Assembly: GCA_014155875.1 (NCBI GenBank)
Contig: JACEFZ010027942.1
Coordinates: 291,501-355,500 of the forward strand
Reading direction: 5' to 3'
Source of the DNA: Cepaea nemoralis
Taxonomy: Eukaryota; Mollusca; Gastropoda; Stylommatophora; Helicidae
Length of the DNA stretch: 64,000 bases
The notes under the pieces are model-generated. The model did not search any database and had not been told where the DNA came from. It saw only the letters and a program-made list of their open reading frames with translations. The position numbers and the translations under genes were made by a program. Of this stretch, positions 30,992 to 40,871 are shown piece by piece; positions within the stretch are counted from its first letter, which is position 1; each line of letters starts with the position of its first letter.

Positions 30992-32038
30992 TTGCGTGTC
31001 GGCTATCCAGCTGTTGAATGAATTGGGATAACCAAACCACTTGACTAAATACTCTTTACCACTACCTTTCCTCCACCTTTCTTGTAAGATTGTTTCGATA
31101 CGATAAATTTCTTTATCACCCACCAACTTGTATTTCTTCTCGGTAGAATGACCCTTTAAGTTCCTCCCCTGAATCGTCTTTTAGCACATACGTCACCGGA
31201 CTAGTCTGGTTTATACGACTAACGGTAAACAGTTCTTCTGTCCAACCCGACATATAACCTTTTTTAAAAGGTTGTTGGCTTTGAGCTAACCTGACACGGA
31301 TCGCCGGCTGTGAAATACACTTTTCTTGATGCGTCTGTTTTACGGTATAAATTATTCCACACTTCTTCTTGATTAGTGTTGTTAACTTGCACAGGGGCCA
31401 TGCGAATACTCCGGTGATACGAACCATTAGTAGTTCTGGATCAGTTTATCTATCACGTCGACGTAGCGCAGTGTATTGGTCTTGGTAAAATAACGCCACA
31501 TTTTTTCTTTAAGAGTTCGGTTGAATCTTTCTACCACGGCGGCTTTCACATCTTCGTTCTCAGTGGTAAAGAAATGCACGCCTCGGTCAGTCAGAAATTT
31601 TAAGAAAGTTCGATTGACGAATTCTGAACCTTTGTCGGTCTGAAAGTTTATCGGTTGGCCCTCTTCAAATATTTTACTCACGACCGCCACTAGTTCTTTC
31701 CCCGTTTTCTTCTGGATCGGGATGGCCCAGGCATATTTACTAAACACATCGATACACGTCACTAGGTAGGCCATACCGTCATTGTACCTTCGTAATTTTT
31801 GCATATCTATCAAGTCGGCTTGAAACTGTTGATTTATACCCCCGGTAATGGTCTGACGTCTCTGAAACCGACGACGAATCGGTTTATGTAACGTGTAGGT
31901 ATCCTGATGACGTAACCATTTCTGAATGGTTTTAGCTGGAAGTTTGTTATTTCGATGTAAAGCGACAGCACCACCATAGGCTCCCGGCTTCTTAGGGTCA
32001 TAGTAATACTTTCTTAATTGCGCGGCCATTTTTCCCAT
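30992..32038 (-). pseudogene. Polinton rve-family integrase with chromodomain, three frameshifts
   Basis: Retroviral-type integrase that would insert the element. The N-terminal part (32038-31428) keeps the D,D-35-E catalytic set: Asp in FQADLIDMQ, Asp in FQTDKGSEFVN and Glu in VVERFNRTLKEK. A frame change near 31430 moves to the SYHRSIRMAP segment. A second near 31300 leads to KKGYMSGWTEELFTV, an SH3-like region. A third near 31118 leads to the chromodomain with YRIETILQERW and EYLVKWFGYP. Each break is a small indel. Chromodomains in integrases can steer insertion to modified histones. As written, this copy cannot make full integrase. The start overlaps the preceding gene by 25 nt. Confidence 0.85.
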
Positions 32039-32427
32039 CGGGGTGTAGGTATCCTACTCTTCTTCTTCCGCAGTTTATAACCCGGTGTAGCCACAGGTGT
32101 CTCTGCTGGGGCTTTGGGTTCGTCTACCTTCGGTGTTAGCTGAGCAGGCGGTGTCTCGACTACTGGTACCGGTAAGGCGCTGACTTCGGGTTTTTGTTCC
32201 TTGATATCCACCAGACCTAATGGTTTGTGCCTATGCTGCTCGAGGCGATTCAGATACCGCTGTAAGGTTTGTTGATATAGTCTGGCTTTGTCACGGGGTA
32301 GTAGATCTTCTGTTGTCAAGACTTGTTGCATCTGATTATCCAAGTCTTGTAGGCTATCGGTTAGTGTGTCGGGTGGTACGTAGGGTTTTTCCAACACCCG
32401 AGGATCGACCAGGATCATTTTCTTCAT
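32014..32427 (-). CDS. Conserved Polinton small protein, function unknown
   Basis: A 137-aa protein that starts MKKMILVDPRVLEKP. It has a short helical region with LYQQTLQRYLNRLEQH (about residues 50-65), a Pro-rich linker and a basic end, KLRKKKSRIPTPRWEKW. Proteins with this layout regularly lie between the ATPase and integrase genes of Polintons, but no biochemical role is known to me. A virion or DNA-binding role is only a guess from the basic tail. Its ATG overlaps the upstream stop as TAATG, and its 3' end overlaps the integrase start. Confidence 0.6.
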   Translation of the reverse strand: MKKMILVDPRVLEKPYVPPDTLTDSLQDLDNQMQQVLTTEDLLPRDKARLYQQTLQRYLNRLEQHRHKPLGLVDIKEQKPEVSALPVPVVETPPAQLTPKVDEPKAPAETPVATPGYKLRKKKSRIPTPRWEKWPRN

Positions 32428-32750
32428 TATAAACCCACAATACCTTTCAAGACGTTAAGGATGGGTCCGAGGAGGGCGCCGATGAATCCACCCTTTTGCA
32501 AGATCTGTTTCCGTTTCTTGAGTGATAGTTTCTTACGAGTGAGCGCTCTCAGGTTGTTTTTGTGACGTTGCAGACGCCGCTTCTGAGCTGGTGTCAGGGG
32601 GACATTACCTTTTAATACATTGTGACAGCATTCGCAAATTGATTGGATGAGGTCTGGGGAAGCTGTTTTAATAACAGCTTTTACGGCAGGTGGCTTGGCT
32701 TCACCCAAGTACCGCAACATGGATTCGTTGCGTTTAAGTTGACTAGACAT
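32427..32750 (-). CDS. Small basic Polinton protein with hydrophobic Gly tail
   Basis: A 107-aa protein. The middle is strongly basic with RRLQRHKNNLRALTRKKLSL (about residues 58-77). The C-terminus has GGFIGALLGPILNVLKGIVG, a Gly/Leu-rich hydrophobic segment. This resembles the adenovirus core/pX-like small protein noted in adintovirus-type genomes, so a role in DNA condensation or membrane contact is inferred. The gene begins one base after the native-frame stop of the ATPase and ends in TAATG with the next gene. It is intact. Confidence 0.55.
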   Translation of the reverse strand: MSSQLKRNESMLRYLGEAKPPAVKAVIKTASPDLIQSICECCHNVLKGNVPLTPAQKRRLQRHKNNLRALTRKKLSLKKRKQILQKGGFIGALLGPILNVLKGIVGL

Positions 32751-32751
32751 G

Positions 32752-33397
32752 TTATTTAGGCACGTAGACGACTTGTCTTTGGTCGGGAAATATATGACTT
32801 CGTAGACGGAGTTGATCCGGTGTTTCCTGGCGGAGGTCGAATAACAAATACCCGTGTGGAAGCCGATGTAGCGTCCTTAAAACTCTCTTGGACATACGAC
32901 ACCCGCCCTGGAAAAATTTGTTTTCCCAAATTATTAACTTGTGCACCGTCTCGAGGGTTCTTAAATACTACTAGGTAATGTGAATTCAGACTGATGGTTC
33001 TTTGTTCTTTATTCTTCCCAAAGAGGTTCTGTACAATATACATGACGCTGAGGTTGCGATGATGACTGCCTTTAGTAAATAGTTTAGTTACCCTATCATC
33101 TGTCTCGGCCATTAGATCATCTATTACTACTAGCCGACGTCTATCGCCGGTCCACTGTTCCATATCAGGCAGCCCTTCATTAAACTGCACTCCTTTCATA
33201 TTCTCGTACATGGATTGCCATTCCCCATAGCACCATATAACCTCCTCTGGAATCGGGTCTACCATGGCTGGTAGATGGGTCAGGAAGCGCTGGACAAAGA
33301 CGGTTTTACCACTCGCTGTCGGGCCAGCAATCAAAGAAGTAAAAGGGTGTTTCCAGCGAGGATCCATGGTCACTAAATGACCGGATATGACTCGCAC
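32752..33397 (-). pseudogene. FtsK/HerA-type genome-packaging ATPase, one frameshift
   Basis: Would pump DNA into capsids. Walker A is AGPTASGKT (about residues 24-32). Walker B is RRLVVIDDLM (about 85-95). A C-terminal sensor-like SHYLVVFKNPRD segment follows. The frame runs to about 32870, then the conserved end (HGYLLFDLRQETPDQLRL, IFPDQRQVVYVPK) continues in another frame to a stop at 32752-32754. A single small indel near 32860 explains this, and as read the protein has a wrong tail. Length and end otherwise match Polinton ATPases. The native stop is one base from the next gene's ATG. Confidence 0.8.
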
Positions 33398-33599
33398 ACC
33401 CGTCTATATATTTCAACGATTAGTGACCCGACAACTCTTGATGATAATGTTTAGCCAGGGCGCCACCTGATAGTGATTACCGACGCCGATGTTTAAAGAA
33501 TTACTCCCCCTACGGTTCTGCTAGATAATGATCGCTTATCGGCACGGCACACGCTAACAGATGCCATTTCCACACACCGCGACGGCTTATCGCACATAA

Positions 33600-33815
33600 G
33601 ATGTCTTTGTTACCATAGCCTTTACAGAACTTAGCTGTATGTTGCTCGCTTGGCAAGGTTACGCTCAGTAGTTTGCCATTGCTTTCCCGGCTCAGTATCC
33701 ACCAAGTCACGAGCGGGGGTCGAACCGCCTCAGCTCTCACTCCGCTACGAGCCTCTGCGTGATAAATGGGATTACAGAGAGAAAGTGTTGTAACCCCACA
33801 GCCACAGAGCCCGGT
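33600..33815 (-). mobile_element. SINE copy inside the Polinton
   Basis: Member of the main SINE family: ACGCTCAGTAGTTTGCCATT and GGTTCGACCC-type B box on the minus strand, with GCCACAGAGCCCGG at the head. It lies downstream of no gene, in the non-coding centre. No clean target duplication was found, and the 3' part is diverged. Confidence 0.6.
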
Positions 33816-33819
33816 TTAT

Positions 33820-35050
33820 ACAAAGAACACAATTGTTTTAACCGTCGCGTCTTTGAGGCACATTCTGTGATTCTATATTTCTTGCGTCTGGTGAATTAAT
33901 CAAAAATATTCTTATGTTAAATCTTTTCCCCACTCACCAGGCAAAAAACTACCAACACACAGACAAATCAATACGTCGTGCTTCATTGTTCGGTGTAATT
34001 TCAATCGATGGAAACAGGGTGTTGTTTAGAAAATGGATGCCGTTGTGAATGGCGGGTATCTTCTGCTATGAATGAATGTTGTGCGTGTATGAGAATTTAA
34101 TATTTGCACGCAGTCGGGTTTGTTGACAATTATAATGTTGACGTTTGGTAAAATCTGGCGGTTCTTTTTAAAAAACGCGCGTCTTTTTTGTAGTAATGTC
34201 TTTGTAAATGTGTGTTGTTTTATTAAATAATGTCTTTCCGTATAACGTATTTTGTGTTTGTAGCAATGTTTTGTGGGTTTGTAGCAATGTTTTTTATATT
34301 AAAGAATGTCTTTCCGTATAATGTATGTTGTGTTATTAAATAAGGCGTTTGTAGCCATGTTTTGTGGGTGTGTAGTAATGTTTTTGTCTGACGCAAACAG
34401 GCAGGTGAGTTTTTTCTGTTAAACAAAGATATATGACTCACTAAGCTGAAGACGTTAAATTATCGTGCCTCGGGACTCTGACAATTATGTTTCTAGGAAA
34501 TAATGTTTCGAGAGAGAGACATTTTTATAATTTCAGTGTCAGAGAAATTAACATCTTACCGGGGAATTACGCCGGCAGCAACTCTGTTTGAAGTAAGGAC
34601 AGAATACTTACAGAACTGTCTCTGGTTAGGTGCACTGCCATCAAACCCAATTATCTTTCCTCCCGGAGATAGAAAAAACGTACGAAAGAGATGCAATTAC
34701 GATTTGACACAAAGTACCTAGGTACGTAATTATGGTGGCAGACAATGACAAAGAGTGTAGTAGCTAATATATAGTCGATGAAAAGTCGTGGTTCTTTCTG
34801 CGTGATTATGAATCTATACTCGAGTGAAATGTGCCAGCCACAAACCCGCCTTTTGACAGTTCGCCCGCCCCCCCGTGTGACAGTGGCAGCGGCGGTCAAG
34901 CGATGTGGCTACTTATTTTCCCGACGTCTGATTGGTTGATTCAAATGACAACTTGCTCGTTTCAAATATACGACAAACACTCACGACAAGTAATTCATGA
35001 AACGCATGTGAAGTCATTTGAGTGTCCGCAGTCAACGAGGAAGGATGTTT
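33820..35050. other. Polinton central non-coding region
   Basis: AT-rich DNA with imperfect repeats of TGTAG(C/T)AATGTTTTGTGGGT near 34200-34390. A 72-codon frame at 34503-34721 has no recognised motif. No conserved gene was seen. Other accessory genes may have decayed here. Confidence 0.4.
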
Positions 35051-35051
35051 T

Positions 35052-35441
35052 TTATTCAACGGATAATAATTTCAACATATTTTCTAATTCATCGTTGGAT
35101 TTTAACAATCGTGTCTTCTGATACAGAAAGCTATTTGTCTTCCGCACGAAACTGGTGACAATTTTCTCGACATCAGTGTCAGAATTGTACAACGAATCAA
35201 CGAGATTTTGCTTCATATATCTGCTCAAAGACATTAAAACTATTATCCGCCCGGCGTTTATGCGGGCATCAGAAAATAATTCCTCTGCTATATTCTTAAA
35301 GGTATGATATGCTTGATCACTTGATATATTGCCTACAACAGACTCAAACAACGTTGCATGTTGACGAATCAACACATCTAATAATTGCGTCATCTTACAA
35401 ACTTCATCCGGCTGGATAACATTCACAAAGAGGTCGGCCAT
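35052..35441 (-). CDS. Bcl-2-like protein (BH1-like motif), Polinton accessory
   Basis: A 129-aa, probably all-helical protein. Residues 53-70 read EELFSDARINAGRIIVLM. This matches the Bcl-2 BH1 layout of E-E-L-F-x-D then N-W-G-R-I/V, with the usual Trp replaced by Ala. The helices before and after (about 16-50 and 85-110) fit a compact Bcl-2 core. A BH2 Trp and a C-terminal membrane anchor are not visible. Cellular and viral Bcl-2 proteins control mitochondrial apoptosis, so a survival role during replication is inferred. It is divergent from the polymerase gene, with 11 bp between start codons. The call rests mainly on one motif. Confidence 0.5.
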   Translation of the reverse strand: MADLFVNVIQPDEVCKMTQLLDVLIRQHATLFESVVGNISSDQAYHTFKNIAEELFSDARINAGRIIVLMSLSRYMKQNLVDSLYNSDTDVEKIVTSFVRKTNSFLYQKTRLLKSNDELENMLKLLSVE

Positions 35442-36420
35442 TTTATCAGAGAATGTCAGCTACGCAGAGGCACGGATGTAATCTCTGTAATAAAACCTTC
35501 ACACGTCTTGATAATTTGTTACGACATCGTACAACTACTCATTCGACACAACAATTTACATGCGATTTTTGTGATCGGCTATACACTCGCAAAGACGCCT
35601 TACAGAGACATGTAAAGACCGAACATGAACTACTATTCAGTGCCGTGTCGACCACTCAACCATCCTCTAGTGCTGGTAATAATTACCAATCCACAAGTCG
35701 CAAGCGGCGACGAGAACCGAATACAGACGAACAATCTACTGGTAAACGTCAGAAGTCAACCACACAACAAACATCAAATGACAGAGTGTCGGCGATTACA
35801 GACACTCAAATACCATCAACTAGCACATCAACACAAGCAGCATCCGCCCGTTCTGCCGCCAGCCGTAGCGGGCAGGAGTTATCAACATCCGGTGGCTTGT
35901 CGGGCGATCGTGTTTCGCCGACCACCGATGAACAGTTACTAACAACACGTACCTTATCGGCCGATCACGTATCGTCTACTAATAATAAGCAACAATCATC
36001 TAGTGCCTTACCGAGTGACGCAGAACGAACAACTTCTATTTTTAACGCATCATCATGTACCACGGCGAGAGGCGCAGCCGATGATGTATCGCCGACCACA
36101 GATGACGTATCGCCGACCACAGATGAACAGTTATTAACACCAGGTGCCATGTCGAGTGACACGGCCGATCACGTGTCGCCGACCCCAGTGAGTGATGGAA
36201 CAACAGATACTTTGTCGGGTGGCACGGCCGACCACTTGACCACTACTAATAATAAGCAACAAGTATCTAGTGCCTTACCGAGTTACGCGGCATCATCAAC
36301 AACAAGCGTGTTGCCAGCAGAAGAGCAACTATCACCTAGTACCACGGCGAGTGACGGATCATCAATATCTATTAACACGATGAGTGGCGCTTCATCAGAT
36401 ACCTTTTCGGGTGGCACAGC

Positions 36421-36432
36421 CGATAATGTATC
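36421..36432. repeat. LINE target duplication in polymerase gene
   Basis: CGATAATGTATC, repeated perfectly at 36652-36663. It marks the LINE insertion between the two copies. Confidence 0.9.
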
Positions 36433-36651
36433 TTCTTCTTCTTCTTCTTCAGCATTCCGAGCCATTGAGGTTCTTTGCTGCAAATACAATCTGTCTCCAT
36501 TCGTCTCTCTGGTGGACCTTCTCTTGCCAGTCGTTGATTCCAAGTGCTTGTAGGTCTGTATGTATATTATCTCTCCACCGCCTTCTTGGTCTACCTCGGG
36601 GTCTACGGTCATTTATTTCCTGAGTGTAAGCGAGTTTTGTTTCCCTATTAT
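36433..36651 (-). mobile_element. RTE-like LINE 3' end (family R) inside the polymerase gene
   Basis: A 219-bp, 5'-truncated antisense insertion flanked by the 12-bp CGATAATGTATC duplication. It starts with the TTC-repeat tail and is nearly identical to 17742-17955. Insertion plus duplicated site is 231 bp, a multiple of three, so the polymerase frame resumes after it. The ATG at 36560 lies inside this LINE and is not a genuine polymerase start. Confidence 0.95.
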
Positions 36652-39600
36652 CGATAATGTATCGCCTACTAATAATACTCAACTAGCATCACGTGTCACG
36701 GCTGGCAACGAATCGGCGGGAACCTCTGGTGTTAACACAACTACTGAATATTTGTCATTACAAAAATTACCCCCGGATGTTCGAGGTGTGTATAATGAGC
36801 ACTGGAATACGATTAGATCACACATACGACACGGTCGGTATCTGTGTGAATGGACATTTTTTAACCGACCAGACACTGACATGCCGACAGATTGGAGTTC
36901 TCGTTTATTCCGGCTTTTTAATGTTCAAAACTCCCGCTTCAAAATAATCGCCAGTCTGCACACAATACTAAGACATCGAGAGACACAAGCCCTACGATTA
37001 TACCATGCCAGTTCCAATAACTCTTCCTTGTTCCCTACACCTTTTTTAGTCTCCAATAGGTCTGATTTCGAGGCCTTTGTGACCAAACTAAACAGTGTAG
37101 ATTTGGTCAATTCAGCGACATTAACCCGACCAGATACAAAGTATTATGTAGAAACAATTCCCAGTATAACTTTTTACGTTTACAAACTAATAGAATTCCC
37201 TGTTGGTTGTTGTATAGAATCAATCCCCGACTTTATCAAACACAACAATTTTATTAATACGCTTCAAAGCGACAAAGACGGTAGAATTTATAATGATAAT
37301 CGGTGCTTTTTCCGTGCTTTGACTGTTTTCAGGACAGGCTCTGTTAGGAATGTTAGAAAAGATACACGAAGACTGTTCACCAAATGGCTGCGGTATAAAG
37401 AGTTGGACGCCCACACCCCTTTTTCTGGTGTTAGTTTAGTTGATTTACCTGCCCTGGAAGAATGCTTTAAAACACAAATCAATGTGTTTGTCTTTACAGA
37501 GGAGGAACATCTGGTTCCGAAAATTAGAAGTACTAGTACACATCCAGATATACTGAATCTTCTTCTGCATGAAAACCATTTCATGTATATTGTTGATGTG
37601 GCCAAGGCCGCTCGGTGTTTTTCTTGTGGGAAATGCGGTAAGCTGTTTAAGATGTACTGGCGACTGACACCCCACGAACTTAGGTGCAAAGGCATAGCCA
37701 CTATCGAAACGTATAAAGGCGGGGTTTATCGGCCGACCGAATCGATCTTGGATGTGCTCCGTGACCACGGGTTTGACGTAGAAGAAAATTTTATTTTCCC
37801 CTTCAGAGCGTGCTACGATATGGAAAGTTTTTTCTCTAATGAAAATTTACCAGCTGATTCAAAGTCAACGACCTTCATGGCCAAACACGTCCCTCTCTCG
37901 TGCGCGGTCGCCTCTAATGTCCCTGGGTTCGACACCCCTAAATGTTTCATCACCACTGGTGATCCACAGGTGCTCGTAAATGAAATGTTGGACTATCTCC
38001 ATGACATAGCTGCTAAATCGTATGAGCTTTTACTCAAAAAGTTTGAGTCAGTCTTTGCTAAATTAGGTGACCACCCAAAATTAAGTGAGAGGCTCGACTT
38101 GTATTTGTTCCAACTCCCCGTTTTTGGAATGAATAGCGGTAAGTATGACATTAACCTTCTGAAACCTTATTTGGTACGGTATTTCCTTGATCGGGAGGCT
38201 AACCCGTTCAAGTTTATAGTCAAGAGAAATAATAATTTTATGTGTATAGCGACAGAAAGACTGAAATTCCTCGACGTCTCCAACTTTCTGGTCCCGGGCG
38301 TAAGCTATGCGCAGTATTTGGCCTCGTTTGGGATAAAAGAAACAAAGGGATTTTTTGCATATGAGTATCTGACCGACCTCAGTAAGCTAAATGAGACAGC
38401 CCTACCACCGCATGCCGCCTTTTTCTCAAAACTTAAAAACCGTAACATTTCCGAAGCAGAATACGCCGTTTGTCAGAAAGCGTGGACCGATAATAAAATG
38501 ACTACCTTGCGGGACTTTCTAATTTGGTACAACATCAAAGACGTGTCTCCTTTTCTACAAGCCCTGGAAAAACAAGTAGCCTTTTATGCCAGTTTAAATA
38601 TAGACATGTGCAAGCAGGCCATCTCCGTCCCCGGCATTACTTTACAGTACTTATTCAACACTATGAATAAAGATGTTTCTTTTGTTTTGTTTTCGAAGAA
38701 GGAGGAGAAGGTGCACAAGTTGTTACGAGATAACGTGGTGGGTGGACCGAGTATCATTTTCCATCGCTACCATCAAGTCAATGAGACCCGTATCAGGGGT
38801 AATAAGATGGTAAAAAGCATTAAAGGATTTGATGCGAATGCCTTATACCTTTGGTCTCTTATGAAAGAGATGCCATCAGACTTCCCCATATATCGAAGCC
38901 GCGAGGATGGGTTTAGAGCACACAGATTACACAAGTACACACGTCAGAGTCGAGAGTGGTTAACCTGGGTGTCACACAACAACAACATAGATTTAAAAAC
39001 CCAATTCAATAGTCACGAGATGCAGCTCGGCGACCGACATATTCGCGTAGATGGGTGGGATAAAAAGAATACGACAGCTTACCAGTTCCATGGGTGTTTG
39101 TTCCACGGGCACCCAGCTTGCCGTCTAACTGCTGGGAAAACGATTAATCCCGTCAATAAAAAACCGTTAGTCGAACTATACCAGAACACGTGTGATATCC
39201 ACGAGTATCTAGAAAAAACTGTTGGGGTGACCGTTAAGGTTATTTGGGAATGTGAGTGGCAGAGATTAAAAAGGTCAAACACAACCATCAAGTGTTTCTT
39301 GCGGGAAACGTTTCCACCATCAGAACTTCCTTGGGGATCGTTGAGTGAAAACCAGATAATTGAGGCTGTAAAAAGTGATACATTTTTTGGGTTGGTTGAG
39401 TGCGATATAGAGACCCCGACTGATTTAAAAGAGGCCTTTGCCGAAATGCCCCCTATTTTCAAGAACACGGAGGTGTCGAGAGATGATATTGGGGAGTTTA
39501 TGCAAGATTATGCCATAAAAAATAAACTATTGAGTACCCCACGACGGACATTGATCGGTAGTTATTTCGGGAAGAAAATATTATTAGCCACCCCTCTTTT

Positions 39601-40619
39601 AAAGTGGTATCTAGCTCATGGGTTGGTCGTTACCCACATCTACCATGACAATAGAATATCGACCGGTTAGTTGTTTTAAACAATTCGGGGAAGCAGTCTC
39701 TAATGCCCGTCGCCAAGGGGACAAAAATCCAGCCGAGTCTATTACAGCCGACACAATGAAGTTGTTAGGTAACGCCGCTTACGGGAAAACACTTACCAAT
39801 AAGGCCAAACATACTGATGTCTCCTACTGTCAGGGAAAAGACACTACCAAACTAATCAATAACCCCAGGTTCAAAAGCATGACTGCTGTTACAGACGATC
39901 TCTTCGAAGTAGAAACCCTAAAAAAGAAAACTGTCTGGGATCTACCTCTACAGATTGGGTTCTTTGTCTACCAGTATGCCAAGTTGCGCATGCTAGCTTT
40001 CTATTACGACTTTCTCGACAAATTTATCGCTAAAGAAGACTACCAACTCACTGAAATGGACACTGACTCTCTCTATTTGGCCCTTAGCGCTGACTCACTC
40101 TCTGAAGTAGTTAGACCACACCTTAGAGCAGAGTATGACAGAGTCTATAATCAGTGGTTCCCGTCTGAAACCTGCCCTGTTCATAGAATTACCCCTAGTA
40201 CTGATACCTGTCAGGATTGCCAGACTATCAAAGCCTATGAAAAGAGAACCCCTGGTCTTTTCAAACTAGAGTACGAAGGGGAGGGGATGGTCTCATTGTG
40301 TAGTAAGACGTATATTTGTGTCGGTGATTATGATAAAATCAGTACCAAAGGTTTGACCAAAAACCACAACACGCATCTAAACAAAGACACATTTTTGGAA
40401 GTATTAAACACCCAAACACCGAGTGGGGGAACCAATATAGGCTTCAAAACACAAGACTCTTCTGTATATACATACACACAACATCGTAATTCACTGTCAT
40501 ATCTCTATATAAAAAGAAAGGTTGACAGTGATAATATCTCGACTATGCCATTACTTATTTAATATGTATTGTTTGTCTATATATGATTTAATAAAATTAT
40601 TATATACCTTACTTGAGTC

Positions 40620-40865
40620 GTTTGTTTTTTATTTTTAATGTTTTATGTTGTATTTTTTATGTCGTACCTACTACTGACCACGCACGCCACCTATGATGAG
40701 TCACTAGACCACGCCACCTCTGATGAGTCACTAGACCACGCCACTTATGATGAGTCACTTGACCACGCCTACCTTTTTGGGGAAAAAAGAGTTATCGCCC
40801 TTTGTGGAGGTATCTATAACCTCCACCTCCACAAAACGGGCGGCTTTCCACGTTACTACACTACT
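40620..40865 (-). repeat. Polinton right terminal inverted repeat
   Basis: Reverse complement of 26410-26656. It has three TGAGTCA words (AP-1 sites on the other strand) at 40697-40703, 40724-40730 and 40751-40757, again 27 bp apart. It ends CGTTACTACACTACT. Confidence 0.95.
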
Positions 40866-40871
40866 CCCATA
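40866..40871. repeat. Polinton target site duplication, right (CCCATA)
   Basis: Perfect copy of 26404-26409. Confidence 0.9.

Larger units (their letters stand above)
35453..40562 (+). pseudogene. Protein-primed DNA polymerase B with zinc-finger extension, broken
   Basis: Polinton replicase. The ATG at 35453 is followed by two C2H2 fingers (CNLCNKTFTRLDNLLRH and CDFCDRLYTRKDALQRH), then a ~300-residue Ser/Thr-rich linker of DHVSPTTDEQLL-like repeats. The core follows: CFSCGKCGKLF zinc motif, exonuclease boxes YDMESFF (about 37815), NSGKYDINLL (about 38135) and YNIKDV (about 38530), polymerase motif A FDANALYLW (about 38828), motif B KLLGNAAYGKT (about 39762) and motif C MDTDSLYL (about 40057). 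Breaks are a 219-bp LINE insertion with an in-frame TAG at 36551 and a frameshift between about 39640 and 39668. The stop is at 40562. Confidence 0.85.
26410..40865. mobile_element. Polinton/Maverick (adintovirus-like) element, 14,456 bp
   Basis: Bounded by 247-bp terminal inverted repeats starting AGTAGTGTAGTAACG and a 6-bp CCCATA duplication. It carries the full Polinton hallmark set: rve integrase, adenain-like protease, packaging ATPase, double-jelly-roll capsid protein, penton-like protein and protein-primed DNA polymerase B. Morphogenesis genes run on the minus strand, and the polymerase runs on the plus strand from about the middle. A SINE-like fragment and a LINE fragment are inserted. 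Integrase, ATPase and polymerase frames are broken. It sits in the protease region of an LTR retrotransposon, and so arrived later. Confidence 0.95.

Noticed and set aside
30821..31126. Stand-alone chromodomain gene
   Set aside because: It is the C-terminal part of the frameshifted integrase.
32752..32946. Separate 64-aa gene
   Set aside because: It is the shifted C-terminal end of the packaging ATPase.
36560..36655. ATG at 36560 as the polymerase start
   Set aside because: It lies inside the inserted LINE. The polymerase frame begins upstream at 35453 in the same phase.
26410..40865. An integrated adenovirus
   Set aside because: The protease and pVI-like proteins recall adenoviruses, but the integrase, the 6-bp TSD and the polymerase type identify a Polinton/adintovirus-like element.
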